The notes: a model not told the origin generated them from the letters alone. A stretch of DNA of 64,000 nucleotides from Govania unica (GCF_027920805.1 NZ_JANWOI010000001.1:434001-498000), one strand, 5' to 3'. Shown: positions 51,627 through 62,377, numbered from the stretch's first letter. Translations and numbers: made by a program.

Positions 51627-53117
51627 TTATGGCTTTGCTGCACGTTTCTGCGCAGTGGAAAGCCCGCGCACGAGGTCAAGAGCATAGGACAACTGATAGT
51701 CCTCGGTCCTCTTCTTATCCTCGATCTTGACCAGTTCCTTGTTGTCTTTCGGAATCAATCCCGTGGCGCTGATGGCGGTCGTGCCGGCGGGCGTGGTGCT
51801 GCCGACGCGATTTTCCGGCTTCTTGCCGTCGCCCTTGGCCTCCGGCTGTGGCAACAGCTTGGGATTGATCTTCGGCGCTGTGGCGTCCGCAGGCTTGGTG
51901 TCTGCTGGTTTGCCATCCGCAGTCTTGCCGTCGGCAGGATTTTCAAGATGGCCGCGCAGGCTTGCTTCATTGCGGAACTGGCGGTTGGCGTTGGCGTCAG
52001 GCACCTGCATCTGTTCGACCACCACGTCAGGGGTGATGCCCTTGGCCTGGATCGAGCGTCCGGACGGCGTGTAATAGCGCGCCGTCGTGAGCCGGAGAGC
52101 CCCGTTCGCCCCAAGAGGAATGATCGTCTGCACCGACCCCTTGCCGAACGACTGGGTGCCGATGACCAGCGCCCGTTCATGGTCCTGCAAAGCGCCAGCG
52201 ACGATTTCCGAGGCCGAGGCCGAGCCGCCATTGATTAGGATCACAACGGTCTTGCCGTCGGTGACATCGCCGCGCGTGGCGTTGTAGCGCTGGATGTCGC
52301 GATTGTTGCGGCCGCGGGTCTGAACGATTTCACCCTGATTGAGGAAATCATCGCTGACCGCCACCGCCTGATCGAGCAGACCGCCCGGATTGTTGCGGAG
52401 ATCGAGCACATAGCCCTTCAGGCCGGGGCCGATGTCTTTCTTGAGGTCGGCAATGGCCTTGCGCACCCCGGCATCGGTCTGTTCCGTGAAGGAGGTGACG
52501 CGGACATAGCCCACATCGCCTTCGGCATGGGAGCGTACCGATTGAATTTTGATGATGTCGCGGGTCAGCTCGACGTCGAAGGAGGCGTCCAGGCCCTCGC
52601 GCACGATGGTCAGCTTGACCTTGGTGTTGGTCGGGCCGCGCATCTTGTCGACGGCTTGGGTCAGGGTCAGGCCCATGACCTGCTCCCCGTCGATATAGGT
52701 GATATAGTCGCCGGTCTTCAATCCGGCGCGGGCGGCCGGGGTGTCGTCGATGGGCGAGACCACGCGGACCACGCCGCTTTCCATGGTGACTTCGAGGCCG
52801 AGACCGCCGAATTCCCCTTTGGTCTGGACCTGCATATTTTTGAAGTCATCGGGCGTCATATAGCTCGAATGCGGATCGAGCGAGGCGAGCATGCCTTGAA
52901 TGGCAGCTTCGATCATGCTCGAATCTTTGACTTCTTCCACATAATCGGCGCGCACCCGTTCGAACACATCGCCGAACAGATTGAGCTGACGGTAGGTTTC
53001 CGAACTTGCCGCCTGGGCGCTGTTGGTATCGGGATTGAACTGCAATCCGATGGCCAATCCGGCTCCCAAACCGACGATCACGGCGATCGCCGAGGCGGTT
53101 CCAGCAAATTTACGCAT
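51627..53117 (-). CDS. ctpA: Carboxy-terminal processing protease, S41 family
   Basis: Periplasmic tail-specific protease. From the ATG at 53117 it has 496 residues: signal peptide/anchor (MRKFAGTASAIAVIVGLGAG), PDZ domain (about 90-170), and the S41 core with the Ser-Lys dyad in GGSASASEIVAGAL and IGTQSFGKGSVQTI. A low-complexity stretch of repeated ADGK/DTKPAD units follows at about 395-420. The start overlaps the envC stop by one base; the frame is open 12 codons further but overlaps envC more. Confidence 0.94.
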   Translation of the reverse strand: MRKFAGTASAIAVIVGLGAGLAIGLQFNPDTNSAQAASSETYRQLNLFGDVFERVRADYVEEVKDSSMIEAAIQGMLASLDPHSSYMTPDDFKNMQVQTKGEFGGLGLEVTMESGVVRVVSPIDDTPAARAGLKTGDYITYIDGEQVMGLTLTQAVDKMRGPTNTKVKLTIVREGLDASFDVELTRDIIKIQSVRSHAEGDVGYVRVTSFTEQTDAGVRKAIADLKKDIGPGLKGYVLDLRNNPGGLLDQAVAVSDDFLNQGEIVQTRGRNNRDIQRYNATRGDVTDGKTVVILINGGSASASEIVAGALQDHERALVIGTQSFGKGSVQTIIPLGANGALRLTTARYYTPSGRSIQAKGITPDVVVEQMQVPDANANRQFRNEASLRGHLENPADGKTADGKPADTKPADATAPKINPKLLPQPEAKGDGKKPENRVGSTTPAGTTAISATGLIPKDNKELVKIEDKKRTEDYQLSYALDLVRGLSTAQKRAAKP

Positions 53118-54412
53118 TATCCACGCACCTTTCCTTTTCCAGCCGCCAGCCACCGCATCGGGTTCACGGGCTTGCCGTTGTTTCTCAGTTCCACATACAA
53201 CCGCGCACCCGGGGAAGTCGAGCCCTCATCTCCACCCATTTGGCCTACGGGCTCTCCCGCCACCACCGCCTGGCCTACGGCCGCGGTGATTTTGGTCAGA
53301 CCGGCCAACAGGCTATGATAGCTCCCGCCGTGTGCGATGATCAAGATTTGCCCATAGTCGCGGAAGGGCCCGGCAAACAACACCCGTCCATCGGCGGGCG
53401 AGATGACCTGAGCTCCCGGCCGGGCCGAGATGACGATGCCCTTTGACGGCGCCCCGGTATCGTCCGGATCGCCATAGCCGCGCACGAAATCGCCACGCAC
53501 CGGCAAGGGCAGGTTGCCAAGCGCCTTGGCGAACTGGGCGGGCGGTTCGGACGGGGCTTTCTTGCCCTTGGTGTCCTCGCCCTTGCCCGGCCGCTTGGCC
53601 AGTTTGCGGGCAGCGTCCTCGGCCGCTTTCTGACGGCGGGCGATTTCTTTTTCGATATTGTCGATCAGGTTTTCAAGAGATTTGGCCTCGCGGCCGAAGC
53701 GCTGCATTTTTTCCTGTTCGCTGCTGGCCTCTTTTTCGATGTCGCGCTGCTCGCGCTTGCGCTGAGCCAGCAGGAGGTCCATGTCCTCACGCTCTTTTTC
53801 AAGACCGGCGAGGCTTTGGTCAAGTTTCTTGCGCTCGTCCTCAAGTTCGCTTTTAAGCTGCTTGAGGAGCACGAGATCCTGTTTGAGGTCCTCGGCTTCG
53901 CTGCGCAGGACCGGCATGATCGACGACAGCAACCCGGCGCTGCGGACGGTGTCGATGGCGGCGTTCGGGCGCAGCAGGACAAGTTGCGGCGGCTGACGCG
54001 ACACCCGGCCAAGGGCGGCGAGGGTGAGGGCGATATCGCCGCGCCGGCTGTTGAGTTTGCCGTTTTGGGCCACGAATTTGTCATCGAGTTCAAACACGCG
54101 GGCTTCGATGCCGCTGGTTTGTTCTTCGGTCTTCTGGATCGAATTGGCGGCGCGCACCAGTTTGGACTGGAGGTCGGAAAGCTCGCGGCTCACCGCCTCT
54201 TTCTGGGCTTCGAGCTCTTTTTGATGTTCCTGCGACTTGGTGATCTTGTCCTGGACGGCTTCGAGCTTTTTGCGGCTGGCTTCCTGCTGGGCGGGAAGCT
54301 GTTGGGCGAGGACGGGTGGCGTCAAAAGCAGGGCGATCCCGAGTGCGGTCAGACCGCCTCGGGCACCAAGACCTGCAACTGGACGCTTAAAGGGATCCAA
54401 CGCGGCGCTCAT
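53117..54412 (-). CDS. envC: Murein hydrolase activator EnvC-like (M23/LytM) protein
   Basis: Coiled-coil plus degenerate LytM protein that activates amidases at the septum. A signal sequence (ending about LLLTPPVLAQQ) is followed by a long coiled coil (about 35-260, KKLEAVQDKITKSQEHQKEL ...) and a C-terminal M23 fold with GIVISARPGAQVISPADGRV and IAHGGSYHSLLAGLTKI. The usual HxxxD Zn-binding pair is missing (PSKGIVIS at that place), as in EnvC activators. The ATG at 54412 is preferred over 54442; both overlap gpmI. Confidence 0.85.
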   Translation of the reverse strand: MSAALDPFKRPVAGLGARGGLTALGIALLLTPPVLAQQLPAQQEASRKKLEAVQDKITKSQEHQKELEAQKEAVSRELSDLQSKLVRAANSIQKTEEQTSGIEARVFELDDKFVAQNGKLNSRRGDIALTLAALGRVSRQPPQLVLLRPNAAIDTVRSAGLLSSIMPVLRSEAEDLKQDLVLLKQLKSELEDERKKLDQSLAGLEKEREDMDLLLAQRKREQRDIEKEASSEQEKMQRFGREAKSLENLIDNIEKEIARRQKAAEDAARKLAKRPGKGEDTKGKKAPSEPPAQFAKALGNLPLPVRGDFVRGYGDPDDTGAPSKGIVISARPGAQVISPADGRVLFAGPFRDYGQILIIAHGGSYHSLLAGLTKITAAVGQAVVAGEPVGQMGGDEGSTSPGARLYVELRNNGKPVNPMRWLAAGKGKVRG

Positions 54413-55976
54413 CCCTGTTAGATGCTGCGGCAGACGCGCCAAGAAGGGAGCGGCCGGTCATGTCGGCGGGCTGGGCGATCCCCATGAGCGCAAGCAGGGT
54501 CGGGGCCACATCGGCCAGACGGCCGTCATGGAGCGTGAGGCCTGCCTCCGCATTGACCAGCAGCGCGGGCACGTCAAAGGTCGTGTGGGCGGTATGGGCC
54601 TGACCGCTGTCTTCGTCGAGCATCAGTTCAAGATTGCCGTGATCGGCGGTCACCAGCATGACGCCGCCAACCTGTTCGAGCGCGGTCTTGAGCCGGCCAA
54701 GGCAGGTGTCCACGGTTTCAGCGGCCTTGATGGCGGCCGACATGATGCCGGTATGGCCGACCATGTCCGGGTTGGCGTAATTGACGACGATAAGATCATA
54801 GGTCTGATCGGCAATGACCTTGACCAGATTGTCGGTGACTTCGGCCGCTGACATTTCCGGTTGCAGATCATAGGTTGCGACCCGGGGCGAGGGGACAAGG
54901 ATGCGGTCCTCGCCCGGAAACACGGTTTCGGCCCCACCATTGAAGAAAAAGGTCACATGGGCGTATTTCTCGGTCTCGGCGGTGCGGAGCTGTTTGAGCC
55001 CGGCGTTCGAGACCACTTCGCCCAAGGAATTATGAATCTCGACCGGGGCAAAGATCGTGGTCAGGAAGCTGTTCAGGGCCGAGGAATATTCCACAAGGCC
55101 GGTGGCGGCGGCGAAGCTGACCAGCCGTTTGCGGGCATAACCGTCAAAGCCGGGGTCGAGCAGCGCAGTGAGGATTTCGCGCGCCCGGTCGGCACGGAAA
55201 TTGGCCATCAACAGACCGTCGCCGTCTTTCGCGCCCATATAGTCGCCGATGGCTGTGGGCGCCACGAACTCGTCGCTTTTGTCATGGGCGTAGCTTGCTT
55301 CGATGGCATCGCGGGCGGTGGCGGCGCGTTCGCCCAGGCCGTCGATGATGATATCGGTGGCCTTTTCAACCCGGTCCCAGCGCTTGTCGCGGTCCATGGC
55401 GAAATAGCGGCCGGAGACGGTGGCGATATGGACATTGTTGAGGCCCTTGAGCCCGGATTCGAAATCGGCGAGATAGCTAAGCGCGCTCCGTGGTGGGGTG
55501 TCGCGGCCATCGAGGAAGGCATGGATGCGCACCGGCACACCGGCGGCATCCAGAATGCAGGCCAGCGCCAGCATGTGATCCTGATGGCTGTGAACGCCGC
55601 CCGGGGACAGCAGGCCCAACAGATGGCAGGCGCCACCGCTGGCCTTAAGCTTGGCGATGAATGCGCCGAGGACCGGGCTTGCGGCCAGTTCACCCGACTG
55701 CGCGGCCTCGTCAATGCGTGGCAGATCCTGCAGAATGACGCGGCCGCCGCCGAGATTCATGTGACCGACTTCGGAATTGCCCATCTGACCTTCGGGGAGG
55801 CCGACGGCCAGGCCCGAGGTCTGAAGCCAGGCGCGCGGGGCGCTGGTCCAAAGCTCGCGATAGACCGGAATATCGGCCTGGGCAATAGCGTTATACGCGC
55901 GTTCGGCGCGATATCCCCAACCGTCGAGAATGCAAAGAACGACAGGGCGGGGTGCAGTTCTGGGCGTATCAGTCAT
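54387..55976 (-). CDS. gpmI: 2,3-bisphosphoglycerate-independent phosphoglycerate mutase
   Basis: Interconverts 3- and 2-phosphoglycerate with two Mn2+. The 529 residues start PRPVVLCILDGWGYRAERAYN (metal-binding Asp), contain the phosphorylated Ser in GQMGNSEVGHMNLGGG, the HSHQDHMLAL block and VTADHGNLELM. It is slightly longer than the usual 510. The 3' end overlaps envC by 26 bases. Confidence 0.97.
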   Translation of the reverse strand: MTDTPRTAPRPVVLCILDGWGYRAERAYNAIAQADIPVYRELWTSAPRAWLQTSGLAVGLPEGQMGNSEVGHMNLGGGRVILQDLPRIDEAAQSGELAASPVLGAFIAKLKASGGACHLLGLLSPGGVHSHQDHMLALACILDAAGVPVRIHAFLDGRDTPPRSALSYLADFESGLKGLNNVHIATVSGRYFAMDRDKRWDRVEKATDIIIDGLGERAATARDAIEASYAHDKSDEFVAPTAIGDYMGAKDGDGLLMANFRADRAREILTALLDPGFDGYARKRLVSFAAATGLVEYSSALNSFLTTIFAPVEIHNSLGEVVSNAGLKQLRTAETEKYAHVTFFFNGGAETVFPGEDRILVPSPRVATYDLQPEMSAAEVTDNLVKVIADQTYDLIVVNYANPDMVGHTGIMSAAIKAAETVDTCLGRLKTALEQVGGVMLVTADHGNLELMLDEDSGQAHTAHTTFDVPALLVNAEAGLTLHDGRLADVAPTLLALMGIAQPADMTGRSLLGASAAASNRDERRVGSL

Positions 55977-56085
55977 GGTCAGTCGGTTGCCTTTTGGTCG
56001 TCGAGCTTGGGCAGGTTATACCATTAATTCTTAAAGAATATTGTCAAATCATCGGGGGAACGAGGGCTTTGGCCTGCATTTTTGC

Positions 56086-56538
56086 TTATTTATGATACGG
56101 ATGCCCGGTTGCAATGGTGTAGGCGCGATAGATCTGTTCCGTCAGCATGACCCGGACCATGGCATGAGGCCAGACCATGGGGCCAAGGCCAAGGAGCAGA
56201 TCGGCGCGCGTGCGTATTTTTTCATGCAAGCCATCAGCCCCGCCGATGACGAAGGCGACCGGTTTCGCGGCATCGCGCCAGCCCGTGAGCCGGGTGGAAA
56301 AATCCATGCTGGACAGGGTTTTGCCGCGCTCGTCGAGGGCTATGACGATGGCCCCCGGCGGCAAGGCGGCAAGGATAAGGTCAGCCTCCCGCGTCTGTCG
56401 TTCGGGGCCGACAATGGGGCGGCGTTCCTCGACCTCGATAATGCGCAAGGTCCAGGGCAGGCGTTTCAAATAGGCGGAAATCAGCTCGTGTTCGGGGCCG
56501 GAGCGCAGGCGTCCGACCGCCACGACTGTTACATCCAT
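56086..56538 (-). CDS. rlmH: 23S rRNA (pseudouridine-1915-N3)-methyltransferase RlmH
   Basis: SPOUT methyltransferase acting on the 70S ribosome. The 150 residues show DVTVVAVGRLRSGPEHELI, IALDERGKTLSSMDFS, AFVIGGADGLHEKI and the C-terminal LLTEQIYRAYTIATGHPYHK. It follows rsfS by 16 bases, the usual order. Confidence 0.97.
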   Translation of the reverse strand: MDVTVVAVGRLRSGPEHELISAYLKRLPWTLRIIEVEERRPIVGPERQTREADLILAALPPGAIVIALDERGKTLSSMDFSTRLTGWRDAAKPVAFVIGGADGLHEKIRTRADLLLGLGPMVWPHAMVRVMLTEQIYRAYTIATGHPYHK

Positions 56539-56554
56539 GGGCTGCCTGATGTCC

Positions 56555-56941
56555 TCAGACGGCTTCGCCGATCACTGCGGCCGACCACATTTTTTCAAGG
56601 TTGTAGAAGTCGCGGACTTCCGGGCGGAACAGATGCACCACCACGTCACCGGCATCGATCAGCACCCAGTCACCCTGGGACATGCCTTCGGCGCGCGGGC
56701 GGATGCCCCATTCCTTCAGCCGTTCGATCAAATGCGAGGCCATGGCCGCAACCTGACGGCTCGACCGCCCATTGGCGATGATCATATGATCGGCGAACGA
56801 TGTTTTTCCGGCGAGATCGATGGCAATGATATCTTCGGCCTTGTCCTGATCGAGCGAGCGGATGATGGCGTCATGAAGGGGTTCGGTTAAACCCGGCTTC
56901 GCATCTTTTCTCTCTACGGGAGACTGTTCTTCAGGTCTCAC
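56555..56941 (-). CDS. rsfS: Ribosome silencing factor RsfS
   Basis: RsfS (RsfA/Iojap) binds L14 and blocks subunit joining in stationary phase. The 128 residues include DQDKAEDIIAIDLAGKTSFA, MIIANGRSSRQVAAMASHL and VVHLFRPEVRDFYNLEKMW. The start is GTG at 56941, supported by AAGGAG seven bases before it; the first 20 residues are a variable extension. It lies nine bases after nadD. Confidence 0.95.
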   Translation of the reverse strand: MRPEEQSPVERKDAKPGLTEPLHDAIIRSLDQDKAEDIIAIDLAGKTSFADHMIIANGRSSRQVAAMASHLIERLKEWGIRPRAEGMSQGDWVLIDAGDVVVHLFRPEVRDFYNLEKMWSAAVIGEAV

Positions 56942-56950
56942 GGTTTCTCC

Positions 56951-57640
56951 TTATGTGGGTGTTGCGATAGGCAACGGCGCCTCATTCACCCTGTCATCGA
57001 ACCAGCCCGCGCCCCGTGTCCTCAGCTCCGTCGCCGACAAGGGATTGCGCGGGATGCGCAGCACCATCCAGGCCGGTGCGGACATGGTGGCAAGCTGTTT
57101 GGCCTGCCGTTCCCGTTTCCGATAACGGCGAAAGCGCTGCGCAGTTTTGCCCATGGGGGCAGATATAGAATACAAGGGGCGGTCAAGGACCGCAACGGGG
57201 ACGACAGACATGATGTCAGCCCAGCGCCGCCAGCGGTGAAAGCCCGCAAGATTGTCAGCACCCATGAGCCAGACGAACCGCGTGTTTGGATAAAGCCTGC
57301 GGAGCGCGTCGAGCGTATCGGCGGTATAACGGGTGCCGAGCGCGGTTTCAAGGGCCATCGCATGAATGCGCGGATGGGCGGCCAGTATTTGGGCCTGTTT
57401 CAGCCGCCGGTCGAGCGGGGCCATGTCCTTTTCCGATTTTAGCGGATTCTGCGGCGACACCAGCCACCAGACCTGATCCAGCCCGAGTCGCCTCAGGGCT
57501 TCGAGGGAGATCTCGCGGTGGCCGTCATGGGCCGGATTGAAGGAGCCGCCCAAAAGCCCGATGCGTTTGCCCGCCAACACCCGTGACGCCAGGGCGGTTG
57601 GAAGTCGGGGAAAGGGGGCTTTTCGGTGCGCTGGCCCCAA
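56951..57640 (-). CDS. nadD: Nicotinate-nucleotide adenylyltransferase
   Basis: NadD adenylates nicotinate mononucleotide in NAD synthesis. The nucleotidyltransferase motif GLLGGSFNPAHDGH and WLMGADNLAGFHRW are present, as is the C-terminal PLSATELRTRG (a form of ISSTxxR). No ATG exists in frame before the GLLGGSFNP motif; the options are TTG at 57640 (229 aa) or GTG at 57580. The longer form is given because FPRLP-like N-termini occur in relatives. Confidence 0.9.
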   Translation of the reverse strand: MGPAHRKAPFPRLPTALASRVLAGKRIGLLGGSFNPAHDGHREISLEALRRLGLDQVWWLVSPQNPLKSEKDMAPLDRRLKQAQILAAHPRIHAMALETALGTRYTADTLDALRRLYPNTRFVWLMGADNLAGFHRWRRWADIMSVVPVAVLDRPLYSISAPMGKTAQRFRRYRKRERQAKQLATMSAPAWMVLRIPRNPLSATELRTRGAGWFDDRVNEAPLPIATPT

Positions 57641-57657
57641 TGGTCATGCCCAATCTG

Positions 57658-58938
57658 TCATGGCCGCGTCTGGCCTGTGCCGCGCAGCTGATATTTGTAA
57701 CTCGTGAGCTGTTCAAGACCCACCGGGCCCCGGGCGTGGAGCTTGCCGGTGGAAATGCCGATCTCGGCCCCGAATCCGAACTCGCCGCCGTCGGCGAACT
57801 GAGTCGAGGCATTCAGGGCCACAATGGCGCTGTCGACCTCGGTGAGGAACTGTTCGGCGGCGCGCTCATCCTCGGTGATGATGGCGTCGGTATGGTGGGA
57901 GCCGTAACGGGCGATATGGGCCACAGCACCGGCGACGCCGTCAACCTGACGGATTGACAGGATGGCGTCGAGATATTCGGTGCTCCAGTCTGCCTCGGTG
58001 GCCGCTGTGACGCGGGGGTCGAGGGCCTGGGTTTCACGATCTCCGCGCAATTCGCAGCCCTTGGCCACAAGCGCATCGAGAATCGGCGGCAGGATTGTTG
58101 CAGCGATGGCACGATCCACCAGCAGCGTCTCGGTCGCGCCACAGACGCCGGTGCGGCGCATTTTGGCGTTCAAGGTGATGGCGAGCGCCTTCTCAGGGTC
58201 GGCGGCGGCATCGAGATAGGTGTGGCAGATGCCGTCAAGATGGGCCATGACCGGTACACGGCTGTCTTTCTGCACACGCTCGATCAGGCCCTTGCCGCCG
58301 CGCGGGACGATGATATCCACATACTGGCTCATGCCGAGCAGGAGGCCGACGGCGTCGCGGTCCTGGGTCGGGATAAGCTGGATCGCCGCTTCGGGCAGCC
58401 CGGCGGCCGTGAGGCCCTCCACAAGGCAGGCGTGAATGGCGCGGCTCGACTCGGCGCTTTCGCTGCCGCCGCGCAAAATGGCCGCATTGCCGGATTTGAG
58501 GCAGAGCGCTCCGGCGTCGGCCGTTACGTTGGGCCGCGATTCATAAATAATGCCGATCACCCCAAGCGGCACCCGCACACGGGCGATTTTGAGGCCATTC
58601 GGGCGTGTCCATTCGCTGTCGAGGGCGCCGACCGGATCGGGCAGGGTAACAATGCCATCAAGGCCCTGGGCGATGCCCTCGATGCGATCCGGCGTCAGCA
58701 GCAGGCGGTCGAGGAGTGCGCCTGTGAGGCCACGGGCACGGGCGGCGTCCATATCGCGGCTGTTGGCGGCAAGGATTTCGTCGCCTCGGGTACGAATTGC
58801 GGCGGCGGCGGCGGTAAGCGCCTTGTTCTTCGCAGCGGTGGGGGCGAGCGCGAGGGTTGTGGCGGCGGCTTTCGCAGCCTGGCCAATGGTCAGCATCAGC
58901 CCGGCAATGTCGGTCTTTTCAAGGGGGGCGCTGGTCAT
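57658..58938 (-). CDS. proA: Glutamate-5-semialdehyde dehydrogenase (gamma-glutamyl phosphate reductase)
   Basis: Second step of proline synthesis. The 426 residues contain [36 protein letters not shown], the catalytic Cys in [17 protein letters not shown] and [20 protein letters not shown]. It lies 36 bases after proB, its pathway partner. Confidence 0.97.
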   Translation of the reverse strand: MTSAPLEKTDIAGLMLTIGQAAKAAATTLALAPTAAKNKALTAAAAAIRTRGDEILAANSRDMDAARARGLTGALLDRLLLTPDRIEGIAQGLDGIVTLPDPVGALDSEWTRPNGLKIARVRVPLGVIGIIYESRPNVTADAGALCLKSGNAAILRGGSESAESSRAIHACLVEGLTAAGLPEAAIQLIPTQDRDAVGLLLGMSQYVDIIVPRGGKGLIERVQKDSRVPVMAHLDGICHTYLDAAADPEKALAITLNAKMRRTGVCGATETLLVDRAIAATILPPILDALVAKGCELRGDRETQALDPRVTAATEADWSTEYLDAILSIRQVDGVAGAVAHIARYGSHHTDAIITEDERAAEQFLTEVDSAIVALNASTQFADGGEFGFGAEIGISTGKLHARGPVGLEQLTSYKYQLRGTGQTRP

Positions 58939-58974
58939 CTCTCACTCTCCACTATGTTGGTCTTGCTCGGAGCC

Positions 58975-60093
58975 TTAATCCAACACCAGATCGTCTCTGT
59001 GTATCATAACATCCCGGCTGGCCGTGCCGATAATTTCCGCGATTTCCGCCGACTGGCGGCCCATGATGGCACGGGCATCCTTGGCGCCATAGGCCACCAG
59101 ACCGCGCCCGATTTCACGTCCGCCGTCATCCAGCAGCCGCACGGCATCGCCGCGATCAAACGGGCCTTCGACAGCGTGGACGCCTGCGGGCAGCAGGCTG
59201 CGGCCGTCGCGCAGCGCCGTGACCGCTCCGGCATCCAGCTGCAACGCCCCGGCCGGGCGCAACAGGCCGCTGATCCAGCGTTTGCGGGCGACTTTGGGGC
59301 TGTTGGCGGCGGCAAACCAAGTGGCGCGGCCGCCGTCGGCAAGGGCGCGGATCGGATGAAGGACATGGCCACTCGTGATCGCCATGCGGCAGCCGCCGGC
59401 GACCGCGATCTTGGCGGCGGTGATCTTGGTGGCCATGCCACCCGAGCCGACACCGCCCGAGCGGGCCGAGCCGCCCATGGCCTCGATAGCCGGAGTGATT
59501 TCGGGGACGTCCGGGATAAACACCGCGCCCGGGTCGCTGTTGGGGTCGGCGGTATAGAGCCCATCGATGTCCGACAGCAGGATCAGACAATCGGCGGCGG
59601 CCATGACGGCTACCCGCGCCGCCAGACGGTCATTGTCGCCATAGCGGATTTCCTGCGTGGCCACAGTGTCGTTTTCGTTGATGACCGGGATGGCGCCGAA
59701 TTTCAACAGCGTCTCAAGGGTGGTGCGGGCATTGAGGTAGCGCCGCCGTTCCTCGGTATCACCAAGGGTCACCAGCATCTGAGCCGCCACCAGGCCATGG
59801 GCGGCCAGCGCCTCCTGATAGGCGTGGGCGAGGCGGATCTGACCGACCGCGGCGGCGGCCTGACTTTCATCAAGGGTCTTCGGACGGCCTTTCAGGCCAA
59901 GTTCCTTGCGCCCCATGGCAATCGCCCCCGACGAGACGATGACCACGTCCTTGCCGGAGGATTTAAGCGCGGCGATATCTTCGATCACCGCCTTGAACCA
60001 GTCTTCGCGCAAGCGGCCTATGGCGCTGTCAACCAACAGCGCCGACCCGATCTTCACGACCACCCGCTTGGCTTTGGCGAGCTGTCCCTGCAT
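58975..60093 (-). CDS. proB: Glutamate 5-kinase
   Basis: First step of proline synthesis, feedback-inhibited by proline. The 372 residues have the amino-acid-kinase domain ([56 protein letters not shown]) and a C-terminal PUA domain (about 275-370). Arranged proB-proA with nadD downstream; obgE is 29 bases upstream. Confidence 0.97.
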   Translation of the reverse strand: MQGQLAKAKRVVVKIGSALLVDSAIGRLREDWFKAVIEDIAALKSSGKDVVIVSSGAIAMGRKELGLKGRPKTLDESQAAAAVGQIRLAHAYQEALAAHGLVAAQMLVTLGDTEERRRYLNARTTLETLLKFGAIPVINENDTVATQEIRYGDNDRLAARVAVMAAADCLILLSDIDGLYTADPNSDPGAVFIPDVPEITPAIEAMGGSARSGGVGSGGMATKITAAKIAVAGGCRMAITSGHVLHPIRALADGGRATWFAAANSPKVARKRWISGLLRPAGALQLDAGAVTALRDGRSLLPAGVHAVEGPFDRGDAVRLLDDGGREIGRGLVAYGAKDARAIMGRQSAEIAEIIGTASRDVMIHRDDLVLD

Positions 60094-60122
60094 GTCAGTC
60101 CCCCCGGACTATGGATGTTCTG

Positions 60123-61193
60123 TTAGCTGTCGAGTGGCGACCAGTTGCTGTCTTTTTCCACCGGCGCACTTGGTGTCGATTCTACGGCTGGCTGTTCCGG
60201 CACGGTGATATGCCCGACTTCGGCGGACAGATTGCGCAGGATCTCCTTCACGCCAAGCCCGGACACGGCGGACAGCAGATGAACCGGCTTGCCGCAAGTT
60301 TTCTCAAGCGCGCGTTTGCGGGCCGACAGCGACCGCGCATCGACGGCGTCGGTTTTCGACAGGGCGACGATCTCAAGCTTGTCTTCAAGACCCGAACCAT
60401 AGGCGTCAAGTTCGGCGCGCACGGTGCGATAGGCGTCGCTGACCGAACTTTGGGTCGCATCCACCAGATGCAACAGCACGCCGCAACGCTCGATATGGCC
60501 AAGGAAGCGGTGACCCAGCCCGGCGCCTTCGGACGCCCCGGCGATCAGCCCCGGAATATCGGCCAGCACGAATTCGCGGTCATCAATATGGACCACGCCG
60601 AGCTGCGGCTTAAGGGTGGTGAAGGGATAGTCAGCGATCTTCGGCTTCGCCCGCGATACGGCAGCGAGGAAGGTCGATTTTCCAGCGTTAGGCATGCCCA
60701 GAAGACCGGCGTCCGCCATCAGTTTAAGGCGCAGCCAGACCCATAATTCCTGAGTCGGTCCACCCGGAATGAAATGGCGCGGCGCGCGGTTGGTGGAGCT
60801 TTTGAAATGTTCGTTGCCAAGACCACCGCGCCCGCCTTCCAGCAGCATGATGCGCTGACCGGGGGTGATGAGTTCGGCCACAACGGTTTCGGTTTCGTCA
60901 TCGATGATTTCGGTGCCCACGGGAACGGGGATCACCATGTCGGCGCCGTCGGCGCCGGTGCGGCTGCGGCCCATGCCGTGATGACCGCGCTCGGCCTTGA
61001 AATGCTGGCGATAGCGGAAGTCGATCAGGGTGTTGAGCCCGGGCACGGCCTCGATGATGATATGGCCGCCGCGGCCGCCGTTGCCGCCGTCGGGTCCGCC
61101 GAATTCCACGAATTTCTCGCGCCGGAAGCTGACGCAGCCGTCACCGCCAGCACCGGAGCGCAGAAAGATTTTGCATTGGTCGAGAAATTTCAT
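60123..61193 (-). CDS. obgE: GTPase ObgE/CgtA
   Basis: Ribosome-associated GTPase involved in 50S assembly and stress control. The Obg fold (1-158, [20 protein letters not shown] and [10 protein letters not shown]) precedes the G domain with [37 protein letters not shown] and ALSKTDAVD. The C-terminal tail after about 335 is short and polar, variable in the family. It sits downstream of rplU-rpmA as usual. Confidence 0.97.
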   Translation of the reverse strand: MKFLDQCKIFLRSGAGGDGCVSFRREKFVEFGGPDGGNGGRGGHIIIEAVPGLNTLIDFRYRQHFKAERGHHGMGRSRTGADGADMVIPVPVGTEIIDDETETVVAELITPGQRIMLLEGGRGGLGNEHFKSSTNRAPRHFIPGGPTQELWVWLRLKLMADAGLLGMPNAGKSTFLAAVSRAKPKIADYPFTTLKPQLGVVHIDDREFVLADIPGLIAGASEGAGLGHRFLGHIERCGVLLHLVDATQSSVSDAYRTVRAELDAYGSGLEDKLEIVALSKTDAVDARSLSARKRALEKTCGKPVHLLSAVSGLGVKEILRNLSAEVGHITVPEQPAVESTPSAPVEKDSNWSPLDS

Positions 61194-61247
61194 GGCCGGG
61201 GGACTGCTTTACGAAAGTCGTGATTTTGAACACAGGATAGAAAAACG

Positions 61248-61274
61248 AAAAAGGGGAATGACTGCTCATTCCCC
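61248..61274 (-). terminator. Terminator of rplU-rpmA
   Basis: Read leftward: GGGGAATGA, loop GCAG, TCATTCCCC, then five T (complement of 61248-61252). It lies about 45 bases after the rpmA stop and separates it from obgE. Confidence 0.9.
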
Positions 61275-61317
61275 CTGTTCAACCCCTCGAAAGGCCCAAA
61301 GGCCCGTCCGGAGGGGC

Positions 61318-61575
61318 TTAAGCCTTTGGCAGAACCGAAACGAAAGAACGGTCGCCCTTGCCAACATGGAATTTCACGACGCCTTCAGCGGTCGCGAACA
61401 GGGTATGATCCTTGCCCATGCCGACATTTTCACCGGCGCGCACTTTGGTGCCGCGCTGACGAATGAGGATGTTGCCGGAGATGACGGCTTCGCCGCCAAA
61501 TTTTTTCACACCAAGGCGCCGGCCGGCCGAATCACGACCGTTGCGGGAACTACCGCCTGCTTTTTTATGTGCCAT
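61318..61575 (-). CDS. rpmA: 50S ribosomal protein L27
   Basis: L27 reaches the peptidyl-transferase centre. The 85 residues begin [20 protein letters not shown] and contain [20 protein letters not shown], both diagnostic. It follows rplU by three bases. Confidence 0.98.
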   Translation of the reverse strand: MAHKKAGGSSRNGRDSAGRRLGVKKFGGEAVISGNILIRQRGTKVRAGENVGMGKDHTLFATAEGVVKFHVGKGDRSFVSVLPKA

Positions 61576-61578
61576 GAC

Positions 61579-61992
61579 TTACTCCTCAGTGGCCTGAGCG
61601 GCCTTTTTGGTGGACGTCTTTGCGGCCTTCGGGGCGGCTTCGGTCGCGGCAGCTTCAGCCTTTGGGGCTTTCGGAGCAGCCTCGACACCGCCGATGGAGG
61701 CGATGCGGATCACGGTCAGGTTCTGACGGTGGCCGTTGCGGCGGCGATAGTGATGGCGGCGCTGCTTCTTGAAGATGATGATCTTCTCGCCGCGGATCTG
61801 GGCGACAATCTCGCCGATCACCGGAACAGTGGTGATGAGCGGTGCGCCGACCTGAACGCCTTTGTCGTCGCCGACCATAAGGACTTCGAATTCAACGGTC
61901 GAACCAGCTTCACCAGCCAGTTTTTCGACCTTCAGAAAATCACCGGCGGCAACTTTATATTGCTTTCCGCCAGTCTTAACGACTGCAAACAT
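61579..61992 (-). CDS. rplU: 50S ribosomal protein L21 with Ala/Lys tail
   Basis: L21 binds 23S rRNA next to L20. Residues 1-102 are the conserved core ([34 protein letters not shown]). The last 35 or so residues are an Ala/Lys/Pro/Glu extension absent from the E. coli protein (103 aa) but common in Alphaproteobacteria. First gene of rplU-rpmA. Confidence 0.97.
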   Translation of the reverse strand: MFAVVKTGGKQYKVAAGDFLKVEKLAGEAGSTVEFEVLMVGDDKGVQVGAPLITTVPVIGEIVAQIRGEKIIIFKKQRRHHYRRRNGHRQNLTVIRIASIGGVEAAPKAPKAEAAATEAAPKAAKTSTKKAAQATEE

Positions 61993-62377
61993 AGGTCTAT
62001 CCTAATGTTTCGCCACGTCCGAGCGCCTCAAAGGACGCCGTAATGGCATATTTAAACCGTTCTTGATCATTATTGCCGGTCGTCTGGGGTGAACCCACAA
62101 ATAACCAGAGGTAACATACACAAATAGGCATGGGGCCGCCAAAGCCGCGCCATACAAGCGCCGGAATATAGCGACCACCCCCCGGAAGTCAAGGAATATA
62201 GGCGGTGCAGGGCAGGGGTCGGATCAGGGGCGGGGCCAGAGCCGGAAGCGACCGCTGACAAACATGGAATAATCCCAATTCCCCGCTTGCGACCTCCGAA
62301 ACCTTCAGCTATGTTCGCGCCGCGGTCGCAAGGGTTTCCCTTGTGTCAGCCCCTTTTGAAGGTTTAGACCTGCGCGC
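61993..62377. other. Intergenic region between rplU and tRNA-Ser
   Basis: No gene is seen. It must hold the leader and promoter of rplU-rpmA (leftward) and the promoter of tRNA-Ser (rightward), but no clear promoter hexamers could be assigned. Confidence 0.6.

Noticed and set aside
58222-60126. 634-codon rightward open frame opposite proA and proB
   Set aside because: Antisense shadow with Gly/Asp/His-rich composition and no family resemblance.
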